NCBI GenBank assembly: GCA_003220435.1
Contig: QHSL01000010.1
Location: 1-37,541, forward strand
Origin: Candidatus Rokuibacteriota bacterium
GTDB lineage: Bacteria; Methylomirabilota; Methylomirabilia; Rokubacteriales; CSP1-6
Length of the DNA stretch: 37,541 nucleotides
Direction: 5' to 3'
The first letter of the stretch is position 1. The number at the start of each line of letters is the position of its first letter. The position numbers and the translations under genes are program-made. The notes beneath the pieces were generated by a model, which worked only from the letters and a program-made list of their open reading frames with translations, searched no databases and was not told the origin of the DNA. Below, piece by piece: positions 31,126-37,541 of this stretch.

Positions 31126-31821
31126 ATGGACCTGGCAACTGAGGGAAATCAGAACTTTCGCGCGTACAAGGCCCAGTATGTGACTGCCGTCCGCAAGGTT
31201 CTCTACTGTGGCGGCTCGGAGGCTCTTTCGGAAGCCGCCTTCCCCGCCTACGCCCACGAGAACCCGTGGATGAACTTCTTGTTCTGGGAGCGCCTACGTC
31301 GGGTGATGCGGGAGATCGAACGGACCCGTCACGGACGCGTTCTGGACTTTGGATGCGGCGGCGGCGCAATGCTCCCTTTCCTCGCGAGGCACGCGGCGAG
31401 AGTGACCGCCGCGGACATCAATCTCGGACCCCTGCATCAGATCAACCGCACCTTGCCCCTGCCGGCCAATGTCGAGACGTACGACCTGAAGCAACACACG
31501 CTCGATGAGCTTCCAAGGGGAGGCTTCGATCTCGTCCTCGCCCTCGACGTGCTCGAACACGTCCAGGAGCTCGAACCGACCGTCGCGGCTCTCGCCGCAC
31601 GGCTCGCGGATGGAGGCAAGTTCATCGTCTCGGGTCCCACCGAGAACTGGGCATATAGGACCGGACGCCGGCTCGCCGGCCGGGAATTCACGGGCCACTA
31701 CCACACCACGGACATCTACCAGATCAAGGGGGCGATGGCGAAGGTGTGCCGCGTGAGTACCGTGGCCACTTTGTTCTACCCGATCGCGCTCTTCAAGATC
31801 TATAGCGGCACGCGGAAATAA
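31126..31821 (+). CDS. Class I SAM-dependent methyltransferase (plus strand)
   Basis: 231 aa from ATG at 31126, with GGAGAG ten bases upstream. SAM-binding motif VLDFGCGGGAMLPFL (residues ~70-85), acidic strand-2 end TAADINLGPL, and LVLALDVLEHVQELEPTVA. The middle contains GHYHTTDIYQIKGAMAKV. It is the only plus-strand gene in region C and is transcribed alone, divergent from the GT2 gene and convergent with a sulfotransferase. Likely a small-molecule or glycan methyltransferase; substrate unknown. Confidence 0.85.
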   Translation: MDLATEGNQNFRAYKAQYVTAVRKVLYCGGSEALSEAAFPAYAHENPWMNFLFWERLRRVMREIERTRHGRVLDFGCGGGAMLPFLARHAARVTAADINLGPLHQINRTLPLPANVETYDLKQHTLDELPRGGFDLVLALDVLEHVQELEPTVAALAARLADGGKFIVSGPTENWAYRTGRRLAGREFTGHYHTTDIYQIKGAMAKVCRVSTVATLFYPIALFKIYSGTRK

Positions 31822-31935
31822 TGACAGCCTTCCCCACCGATTCGGCTCGAACCCGACCACGTGGAAGTCTCGCTTCTTCAACATGACCAACCCGTAGCCG
31901 GCTCGGCCGCGGAGGCCCGGCTCAGCCAGAAGCGA

Positions 31936-31958
31936 GGGGCCGCCTATCGGGCGGCCCC
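31936..31958. terminator. Hairpin between convergent methyltransferase and sulfotransferase genes
   Basis: GGGGCCGCC (31936-31944) and GGCGGCCCC (31950-31958) form a perfect 9-bp stem with a 5-nt loop, between the plus-strand methyltransferase stop and the minus-strand sulfotransferase stop. No clear T-tract on either strand, so termination may be weak or factor-dependent. Otherwise the 145-bp gap holds nothing clear. Confidence 0.5.
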
Positions 31959-31966
31959 GTCCTGTA

Positions 31967-32728
31967 CTACTCGGGCTCGCACTCTGCCGCGTAGCCGAAT
32001 CGTGCCAGGGCCTCGGCGGCAACCCAATGAAGGGTTGTCAGCGTCTCCGCGTCGTGAGCACGCCACCGGCCGAGGGACGGCGGAACCGTCACCTCCTGCC
32101 GAGCGATCTCAGCCGCGTTGCCCTGGAGCTCGAAGAACTCCAGGACTCGCCGGATCGTGAGGACGGGATCGGCGCACAGGTCCTCGAAGCGGACTCGCAG
32201 ATACCGGCCGGCGAGGCGGCGCTCGCCGTAATCCGCGGTCAAGAGGTTGACCCGGCTCCAGAGCGCGGCCGAGCGTACCGGTTGAGGCCATGCCGCCTCC
32301 GCCGGCCGCAGGAGCGTCTGGCCGTGCATTGTGAGTTGGTTCTGGTTGGGGGAATACGCCATGTCCCGGCCGTCGCGCACCACGTGGAGGAGCCGGATGG
32401 CGGGGAACCGCTCGTGAAGGAACGGCAGGAGGTAGATGCAACGCGGCTCCTTCCAGCCCCACGGGCGGGGCGCCCCGGCCAGGGGCGCCAGGTGGCGCGC
32501 GAGCACGGCGTCCAGGTCGCGGCCCATATCGGCCCCGACGGGAGGAGGCAGCGAACGCGCCCGCGACTCCGCGAAGGTGTTGATCCAGCGGTCGGAGTAG
32601 GCGCCGAGCTCCACCGCGTCCTCGGAGACGTTGAGGTTTGTCCCGATGAAGAGCCCGCCGCGCCGCACGATCCGCGCGAACACGCGGGTGCCCGAGCCGC
32701 CCGTCGCCCCGATGAGGCACGGGCCCAA
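31967..32728 (-). CDS. Sulfotransferase family protein
   Basis: 253 aa as drawn, from TTG at 32728; the frame is open back to the stop of the upstream gene and has no ATG/GTG, so the start is uncertain by ~15 codons. The PAPS 5'-phosphosulfate loop is CLIGATGGSGTRVFARIV (~4-21), the 3'-phosphate site is VVRDGRDMAYSPN, and a GWKEPRCIYLLPFL block follows the family pattern. The C-terminal VRFEDLCADPVLTIRRVLEF is also typical. Function: transfer of sulfate from PAPS to a carbohydrate or lipid. It follows another sulfotransferase by 49 bp. Sulfated surface glycans are the likely product. Confidence 0.85.
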   Translation of the reverse strand: MGPCLIGATGGSGTRVFARIVRRGGLFIGTNLNVSEDAVELGAYSDRWINTFAESRARSLPPPVGADMGRDLDAVLARHLAPLAGAPRPWGWKEPRCIYLLPFLHERFPAIRLLHVVRDGRDMAYSPNQNQLTMHGQTLLRPAEAAWPQPVRSAALWSRVNLLTADYGERRLAGRYLRVRFEDLCADPVLTIRRVLEFFELQGNAAEIARQEVTVPPSLGRWRAHDAETLTTLHWVAAEALARFGYAAECEPE

Positions 32729-32777
32729 CTGGACGAGAGGCGCGACCTGCCGTGTCGTGCTATCCCTGTCAGTACCA

Positions 32778-34250
32778 CTAATCGGAGGGCGCCCTCCAGA
32801 TGCTCCGGTAGATCCGCCCGATCACCTCGTGGGCGCGCGCTCCCAGGAACAGTCGTACGCCCAACCCCAGACAGCCGGCCCGCGTCCCTATCGCCCGTAG
32901 GTGGCCCTCGAGGACTGCACGCTGCTCCTCGATCGCATTCATCCCCACCTCGGCCGCATTCGCCCTGGCCTGGGCCGCCTCGAGATCCACCAGCAGTCGG
33001 TCCCGCAGCTCGTGCACCTGGCGGATCTCTGCCTCCCTGACGTCGAGGCTCGTGCGGGCAGCCGCCAGCTCCGCCGAGAGCCGGTCCCGCAGCTCGCACA
33101 CCTGGGTCAGCTCCGCCTCCCCGAGGGCGAGGCTCGCGCGGGCAGCCGCCAGCTCCGTCGAGAGTTGGTCCCGCAGCTCGCGCCCCTGGTGCAGCTCCGC
33201 CTCCCTGGCGTCGAGGCCGGAGCGGGTAGTCGCTAGCTCCGCCGAGAGCCCGGCGCACGCCTGCCGCGCCGCCTCGACCTCGGCCTCCTTGTCGGCCAGC
33301 TCCCGAGCGTGGCGCTCCAGCTCGCTACTGGTTTCCTTCTCGCTCTCGGCCAGCGCAGCGCGGTGCCGATCGAGCTCCGTCTGCGCGGTGACCGCGTAGA
33401 GCCCCAGCCTGTCCACGCAGTCGCGAAGCACGGCCTCCGACACGGACCGGCCGCCAACGCCGTCTCGGTCCAGCTCGGCGTAGAGGCGCAGGGTGACGTA
33501 GAGCGACTTCGCCGAAAATGGGAGGGTCCCGTCATCCGTGGCGTCGATGACCGATGTCCGGTGGTGCTGCAGCTCCTCTTCGACGAACTCTCGAACGGCG
33601 CTCTGCGTGGCGTCCGATTCTGCCAGGTCGTGCGCGTCAACGAACCGGGCCAGGCGTCGCAGCTCGGCCTGCCGGTTCCACATCACGTCCTCGTAGAAGA
33701 CGAGCATCCGCGGCTGGCCGGCCGTATGGGCCAGCGCGGAGGCCATGTAGGTGAGCCAGAGCCCGGCGCTCTTCTCCGCAGAGAATCCGTCCCGCCGCTG
33801 GAGGGAGTGAGCCACATCCACGGGATTCCTCAGGCACACCACGTACCGCGTCGGCGGCGACAGGCGCTGCCAGAACGGCAGCGTCAGGCAAGTTCGCGGG
33901 TCCTTCCAGCCCCAGCACTCTGCCGCCGCGAAGTCCTCGTTAATCACGGCCCGAGCCCTCTGCCTCAGGTCCGCCAGCTCCGGAGCGCTCTCCCAGCCGG
34001 GAAAGAACGTCGGCGGCTCATGCCAGCTTCCGCCGAGCCGCGCGAGGATCGCGTCGTTCAGGTCCGTGATGAGCTGGTGCTCCCAGAAGCCCCGGGGATT
34101 GTTGTCCTCTTGCGGCTTCATCAGGCGCTCGTCCGGTCCCAGGTAGACCCCGAGCAGGTTGAGCATCCTCGTGATGAGCGACGTCCCGCTTCGATGCATG
34201 CCGAGCACGCACACCAGCCGAGGATTCGCTGCGGGAGAAAGCTGGGACAC
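32778..34250 (-). CDS. Sulfotransferase with C-terminal coiled-coil repeat domain
   Basis: 490 aa from GTG at 34250. The N-terminal ~210 residues form a sulfotransferase: VCVLGMHRSGTSLITRML (PAPS loop, ~13-30), a GWKDPRTCLTLPFW segment (~114-127), VVCLRNPVDVAHSLQRR (3'-phosphate site, ~137-153) and VFYEDVMWNRQAELRRL. From ~290 the protein becomes a long Glu/Ala/Arg/Leu-rich coiled coil with four 28-residue repeats (338-449; consensus ELAAARxSLxxREAEL.Q..E then LRDRLS), then a hydrophobic/basic tail (LGLGVRLFLGARAHEVIGRI) like the tails of GT-linked coiled-coil proteins. The coiled coil may tether the enzyme to a membrane complex or measure chain length. It is unusual for a sulfotransferase. 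Confidence 0.88.
   Translation of the reverse strand: MSQLSPAANPRLVCVLGMHRSGTSLITRMLNLLGVYLGPDERLMKPQEDNNPRGFWEHQLITDLNDAILARLGGSWHEPPTFFPGWESAPELADLRQRARAVINEDFAAAECWGWKDPRTCLTLPFWQRLSPPTRYVVCLRNPVDVAHSLQRRDGFSAEKSAGLWLTYMASALAHTAGQPRMLVFYEDVMWNRQAELRRLARFVDAHDLAESDATQSAVREFVEEELQHHRTSVIDATDDGTLPFSAKSLYVTLRLYAELDRDGVGGRSVSEAVLRDCVDRLGLYAVTAQTELDRHRAALAESEKETSSELERHARELADKEAEVEAARQACAGLSAELATTRSGLDAREAELHQGRELRDQLSTELAAARASLALGEAELTQVCELRDRLSAELAAARTSLDVREAEIRQVHELRDRLLVDLEAAQARANAAEVGMNAIEEQRAVLEGHLRAIGTRAGCLGLGVRLFLGARAHEVIGRIYRSIWRAPSD
32904..33239 (-). repeat. Four 84-bp tandem repeats encoding 28-aa coiled-coil units
   Basis: The units encode residues 338-365, 366-393, 394-421 and 422-449 of the sulfotransferase. 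The first three are very alike (ELRDQLS/ELRDRLS/ELRDRLL endings); the fourth has diverged (EEQRAVLEG). The exact 28-residue period (four heptads) points to growth by unequal exchange. Confidence 0.85.
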
Positions 34251-34252
34251 GG

Positions 34253-34399
34253 TTACCGGCCCCGCGTTGCCGCGCCGACTCTGAGCAAGCCGGACTTCTC
34301 CAGGAGCTCCATCAGCGCCATGCGTGTCCTGTCGTCATCGTCACCAGTTGGGTCGTACGCCCGCTGGGCGGGATCATTTCTGCACGGGGACGTAGTCAA
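34253..34399 (-). CDS. Possible 48-aa small ORF between the GT2 and sulfotransferase genes
   Basis: A frame reading NDPAQRAYDPTGDDDDRTRM then ALMELLEKSGLLRVGAATRG ends at TAA 34253-34255, two bases before the sulfotransferase GTG. The sequence is protein-like, and the stop-start contact resembles a coupled gene. However, the only long start is TTG at 34399, inside the end of the GT2 gene, and no ribosome-binding site is seen. It may be a real small gene, a relict tail, or chance. Confidence 0.25.
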   Translation of the reverse strand: MTTSPCRNDPAQRAYDPTGDDDDRTRMALMELLEKSGLLRVGAATRGR

Positions 34400-35627
34400 G
34401 CGCGCGAGCCAGCTCGTTCGCTCGCGTCTGGCTTTCCGCCAGCTTCTTCGCGTCCGAAGATTTGCTCACCACGCTCAGGACGCTGACGAAAAAGCTCGAG
34501 AAGATGGTCTGCACGCTGAGGGCGATGAACGTCGAGGCCGGGATCAGGTAGCGCATCGTCTGCGCGTAATCGAGCGGGCCGAAGTCCACTCGCCACCATT
34601 GATACAACGCCCGGAAGAGCAGCGCCAATCCACCTCCCAGCCCCGCCAGGGCTAAGAGCAGCCCGCGCTCAAGGGTCAGCAGTCGATACAGCCGCTGGTA
34701 CAGCTCGTCCTGGGGCAACCAGCCCGACGCAATGGCCAGGGTTTTGGTAAAGATCGAGAAAACCAGCGCCTGGAAACCGCAGATGATCGCGAGGCTGCCG
34801 ACCAGGGCCGTGTGGGAGCTGACGGTGACGCCCGGCACGATCTCGACCATCAGCAACCCCAGGACGCCGGCGATCAGCCCGCCCAGCATCAGTGCCAGGC
34901 CTGGAATCAGGAAAAGCCAGCGCGGGCTGAAGAGCAGGTAGAGGCGCAGCGTGCGCCATCCGTCGCGGAAGGTCTTCAGGTGCGGCGCGTGCGCCTTGCG
35001 CCCATCGGGGTGCAGGGTGATGGGGACTTCGGCGATCCGCCCCCAGAACAGGTGGGCGCGGATGATCATCTCCGTCGCGAATTCCATGCCGGTGCAATGC
35101 TGGCGGAGGCTCTGGTAGAAGCTCTTGGTGAAGCCGCGCATGCCGCAGTAGACGTCGTGGATCCTGGCGCCGAACCACTTGCGCACCAGGAACGTGAGCA
35201 TGGGGTTGCCGATCACCCGGTGCAGCCAGGGCATCGCGCCGGGCATCACCCGCCCGCCACCCGCCGGCAGCCGGCAGCCCTGCACCAGGTCGAACCCTTG
35301 CCGCAGCTTCTCGATGAACTTCGGGGCCTCGCCGAAGTCATAGCTGTCGTCGGCGTCGCCCATGATGACGTAGCGCCCGCGCGCCGCGGCGATGCCGGCC
35401 ATCAAGGCGTTGCCGTAGCCGCGCGCCGCCACGTTGACCACGCGCGCGCCGAGACACTCGGCGATCTGCTGGGAGCCGTCGCTGCTGCCGTTGTCGGCGA
35501 CGACGATCTCGCCGGAGACGCCGGCGCGCTCCAGCGCGTCCCCGGCCTTCCGGATGCACGTCGCCAGCGTGTCGGCCTCGTTCAGACACGGGATCACGAT
35601 AGAGACCTCGACGTGTTCGTCTTGCAT
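34374..35627 (-). CDS. Family 2 glycosyltransferase with membrane tail (polyprenyl-phosphate sugar synthase-like)
   Basis: 417 aa from ATG at 35627, with GAGGT eight bases upstream. GT2 core: VSIVIPCLNEADTLATCI, EIVVADNGSSDGSQQIA, ARGYGNALMAGIAAARG, VIMGDADDSYDFGEAP (DxD), GAMPWLHRVIGNPMLTFLV, CGMRGFTKSFYQSL and EVPITLHPDGRKA. This order is typical of the DPM1/GtrB/ArnC-like subgroup. The tail has two membrane helices at ~245-305 and two more at ~325-385 (LLLALAGLGGGLALLF, LIPASTFIALSVQTIFSSFF). It would load a sugar onto undecaprenyl phosphate at the inner membrane. It is downstream of two methyltransferase genes in the same orientation. Confidence 0.88.
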   Translation of the reverse strand: MQDEHVEVSIVIPCLNEADTLATCIRKAGDALERAGVSGEIVVADNGSSDGSQQIAECLGARVVNVAARGYGNALMAGIAAARGRYVIMGDADDSYDFGEAPKFIEKLRQGFDLVQGCRLPAGGGRVMPGAMPWLHRVIGNPMLTFLVRKWFGARIHDVYCGMRGFTKSFYQSLRQHCTGMEFATEMIIRAHLFWGRIAEVPITLHPDGRKAHAPHLKTFRDGWRTLRLYLLFSPRWLFLIPGLALMLGGLIAGVLGLLMVEIVPGVTVSSHTALVGSLAIICGFQALVFSIFTKTLAIASGWLPQDELYQRLYRLLTLERGLLLALAGLGGGLALLFRALYQWWRVDFGPLDYAQTMRYLIPASTFIALSVQTIFSSFFVSVLSVVSKSSDAKKLAESQTRANELARALDYVPVQK

Positions 35628-35681
35628 GATTGCTACCTCGGGATTGAGTTCGGACGGAGCCAGCAGCCCTTACGGGCTCGA

Positions 35682-36359
35682 CTACTTCTGCGCTTGTCTC
35701 CGGGGGCGGCCCACGAGCATCAGCTTGCCCAGCCGGAACCGGAGCATGGCGATGTCAAACGAGCGCCGGATCTCTCTCAGGATGAGGTCGGGTTGCGCAA
35801 GCCATTGCTCGTACGTCTCTCGCTCGTGCTCGATCATGGTCGCCAGGGCCCACATCTTGCGCGACAGCAGCTGCGCCGGTCGCAGCGCGCAGACGAAGTG
35901 GACGAACGAGAGGAACGGCGTGAGCCACGGCTCGACGACCACCAGTCGACCGTCCCGGCGCAGGACGCGCCGCGCCTCGGCCAGCACCCGCGCCAGATCG
36001 TCCGGCAGCTCGTGCAGATGATGCAGCCCGCCTTGCACGATTACGATGTCGTTGCTCTCGTCCTCGTAAGGGAGCACGCGGCAATCGCCGACCGCGCAAT
36101 CGGCGCCGCCCGAGTACTGAGCCACCAGGGTGGGCGAAAGGTCTAAGCCGGCGAGGTGACGGAAGCCCAGTCGCTCGAGCGCCCGCAGGCCGTTGCCGCG
36201 CCCGCAAAACAGCTCGACGACCTGCGCCTGGCGCGGCCAGGCGTCGGCGCCGAGCGCCAGCAGGCGTGCGGTGAACTTGGCGATCTCCTCTTCGGGGGTC
36301 TCGAACTGCGAGTAGGCGTGCTCCCAAGCCGAAAGATTGTCAGACGTCACACTTTCCAT
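35682..36359 (-). CDS. Class I SAM-dependent methyltransferase
   Basis: 225 aa from ATG at 36359; a GTG at 36368 is in frame. It overlaps the upstream methyltransferase gene by 20 bp. Motif I appears as VVELFCGRGNGLRALERLG, where the common DxGxGxG is ELFCGRGNG; the next acidic site is LAGLDLSPTLV, and motif III/IV is DIVIVQGGLHHLHELPDDLA. The C-terminus contains basic/hydrophobic segments (LSFVHFVCALRPAQLLSRKM). The HHLHEL turn is typical of Methyltransf_11 enzymes in glycan clusters. Substrate unknown. Confidence 0.85.
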   Translation of the reverse strand: MESVTSDNLSAWEHAYSQFETPEEEIAKFTARLLALGADAWPRQAQVVELFCGRGNGLRALERLGFRHLAGLDLSPTLVAQYSGGADCAVGDCRVLPYEDESNDIVIVQGGLHHLHELPDDLARVLAEARRVLRRDGRLVVVEPWLTPFLSFVHFVCALRPAQLLSRKMWALATMIEHERETYEQWLAQPDLILREIRRSFDIAMLRFRLGKLMLVGRPRRQAQK

Positions 36360-36972
36360 CGGCCTCACCCTTGCCGGTCAAGCCCAGCCGCGCCACGAAG
36401 TGCAGCGACCTGCCGAAGACCCAGTCGGCGAACCAGGGGTACAGCCCCAGTTCGGTCTGCCAGCGCTGCACGGCCAGGCCGAGGTCGGCAAAGGCCCGGC
36501 TCCATTCCCGCTGCGTCCAATACACGCAGGGCAGCGCGACGCCGTAGCGGGCGTTGCCGAGGTAATCCATGAACTTCAGTCGCTCGGCCGCCAGCCAGCC
36601 GTCGCGCAAGTGGTCCTTGATGAGGATGCACTGTCTGGCCACGCGGCGCGCTTCGCCCAGCAGCACGGCCGGGTCGTCGGTGTGATGCAAGACGTCGATC
36701 ATCATCACCGCGTCGAAGCTCTCATCGTCGTAAGGAATGCGGCGGCCGTCGAACAGGGTGACCGGGACGTGGGTATGCGCCCGCGGCAACACATCGATGC
36801 CTTTCGCGACCAGGCCGGGGCGTGATTGAACGATCCTCGAGAGCACCAACCCATCCCCGCTCCCGACGTCCAGCACGGACGTGGCCGCCGCGGGGAGGTA
36901 ACTGTCGATCCATCCCCGGAGGATTTTTACGCGGCGCTGATGGACCAATCTGGAGTGCGCCTGTCCTACCAT
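36340..36972 (-). CDS. Class I SAM-dependent methyltransferase
   Basis: 210 aa from ATG at 36972, seven bases inside the previous gene. Motif I is SVLDVGSGDGLVLSRIV (~33-49), the strand-2 end is KGIDVLPRAHTHVPVTLFDG, and motif III/IV is FDAVMMIDVLHHTDDPAVLL. A conserved C-terminal part reads LIKDHLRDGWLAAERLKFMD and SLHFVARLGL. The enzyme resembles methyltransferases found next to GT2 and membrane-protein genes in exopolysaccharide loci. It forms an overlapping pair with the next methyltransferase, so two sequential or alternative methylations are likely. Confidence 0.87.
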   Translation of the reverse strand: MVGQAHSRLVHQRRVKILRGWIDSYLPAAATSVLDVGSGDGLVLSRIVQSRPGLVAKGIDVLPRAHTHVPVTLFDGRRIPYDDESFDAVMMIDVLHHTDDPAVLLGEARRVARQCILIKDHLRDGWLAAERLKFMDYLGNARYGVALPCVYWTQREWSRAFADLGLAVQRWQTELGLYPWFADWVFGRSLHFVARLGLTGKGEADGKCDV

Positions 36973-37541
36973 CGTTGCAGCTCGACCCTCTCGACCTGCC
37001 GGACGCCGAGCCGACGGCGCAAGGCAACCCCGTAGCGGCGAAGCACGGCATACGGAGTGATCAGGCAGAAGAGCATCAACAGCGGGTAGACCGGGGCGAG
37101 GTAGTAATAATTGATGGCACTGAAACTCGTCGCCTCGAGCAGGGCGATCAAGGCGATGCGCGCCACCACCGCGATCAAGGTGGCCAGCGCGACGACACAC
37201 AGCGGGCGAAGGCCGGCCGAGCGCAGCCCCGCCCAGAGCAGTGGGGCCAGCGCGGCCAGGGCGCCCAACGCTAGCCCGCCGAAGACCGTGCGATAAGCCG
37301 CCATCAGCCCCGACAGCGTGCGAAGGCGGAATGACGGGAGCGGAGCGGACTGGGCGTTAGGGAGCTTTCCCCCGGAGATCGATTCGATATACATGCGCAC
37401 CCGCTCCGCCTGCCCGGTTGTCTTCCCACTGGCGATATTGACCGTGGCCCCCGGCCCTTGTCGATCCTTCAGAATCAGTACCGGATCGGCGTCGGAATCG
37501 ATCTTGACCGAGAACCTCGCGTTGTCGGCGTGAGGGGAATA
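36966..37541 (-). CDS. Membrane protein, C-terminal fragment (runs off right edge)
   Basis: The minus-strand frame is open to base 37541 (191 codons plus stop at 36966). The visible part begins with a ~75-residue extracytoplasmic beta-rich stretch (NARFSVKIDSDADPVLILKD, GPGATVNIASGK), then three membrane helices (~GGLALGALAALAPLLWAGL, LCVVALATLIAVVARIALIA, YYYLAPVYPLLMLFCLITPY) and a basic tail. An ATG at 37400 could be misread as a start, but the coding-like sequence continues upstream of it. The layout, large outer loop then helices at the C-terminus, resembles GT-C or related polytopic glycan enzymes. Family not identified. Confidence 0.6.
   Translation of the reverse strand, partial: YSPHADNARFSVKIDSDADPVLILKDRQGPGATVNIASGKTTGQAERVRMYIESISGGKLPNAQSAPLPSFRLRTLSGLMAAYRTVFGGLALGALAALAPLLWAGLRSAGLRPLCVVALATLIAVVARIALIALLEATSFSAINYYYLAPVYPLLMLFCLITPYAVLRRYGVALRRRLGVRQVERVELQRW

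Noticed and set aside
31835-31925. Possible tRNA-like sequence on the minus strand (GGGTTCGAGCC with preceding D-loop-like GGGTTGGTC)
   Set aside because: The T-stem does not pair properly, and the 3' GAATCGG has no matching 5' acceptor strand; no cloverleaf can be drawn.
1-37541. CRISPR array, transposase or integrase
   Set aside because: No regularly spaced repeats, no DDE or tyrosine-recombinase motifs and no terminal inverted repeats were seen; the only tandem repeats are the 84-bp coiled-coil units and the 13-bp duplication.

Overview
The window is GC-rich (roughly 60-65 % by eye), densely packed, and cut through a gene at each end. It looks like a chromosomal surface-glycan and secondary-metabolite region of an uncultured Gram-negative-type bacterium. 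The GumC/Wzz-like protein, Wzx flippase, Wzy/WaaL-like enzyme, GC-rich codon use and Sec-exported beta-helix proteins fit a soil or sediment lineage such as Rokubacteria/Methylomirabilota. That placement is only a guess: there is no rRNA or other marker gene in the window.

Region A (1-17162, all minus strand, transcribed right to left) is a train of 17 tightly spaced or overlapping genes plus one gene relict. Order of transcription: luciferase-like flavin monooxygenase, stand-alone amino-acid-type adenylation enzyme, RimJ/L-like GNAT, acyl carrier protein 1, FabH-like ketoacyl synthase III, 3-hydroxyacyl-CoA dehydrogenase, AMP-forming acyl ligase, PLP aminotransferase, asparagine-synthase/beta-lactam-synthetase-like amidotransferase without a glutaminase cysteine, acyl carrier protein 2, Wzy/O-antigen-ligase-like membrane protein, 363-aa GNAT-type transferase, ATP-grasp ligase, FAD monooxygenase-like oxidoreductase, SAM methyltransferase, a second 363-aa GNAT-type transferase, and a Wzx-type flippase that runs off the left edge. 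I infer a locus that builds one or two carrier-bound acyl/amino-acyl units, joins or oxidises them, attaches them to a glycan or lipid-linked precursor, and exports or polymerises the product. I do not recognise it as a described pathway; it is the best candidate for the novel system.

Region B (17163-26800): a GumC/Wzz-like chain-length protein (minus) sits upstream of region A. Then come two tandem secreted parallel-beta-helix proteins (plus), beta-helix relicts flanking an MNT/HEPN pair, a two-component system (MASE1 histidine kinase plus LuxR-type response regulator, minus), and a secreted cysteine-paired protein (plus) closed by a strong intrinsic terminator. The leader of the GumC-like gene and the leader of the kinase gene share a homologous ~49-nt block followed by a nested hairpin. 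The block reads as the start of two related small proteins. This suggests shared control of the two minus-strand units.

Region C (26912-37541, nearly all minus strand) is a glycan-assembly and decoration block: a possible GT-A glycosyltransferase, a DUF2142-type membrane protein, four SAM methyltransferases, two GT2 glycosyltransferases with membrane tails, two adjacent sulfotransferases (one with a 4 x 28-residue coiled-coil repeat), and a membrane protein cut by the right edge. No tRNA, rRNA, CRISPR array or transposase was found.
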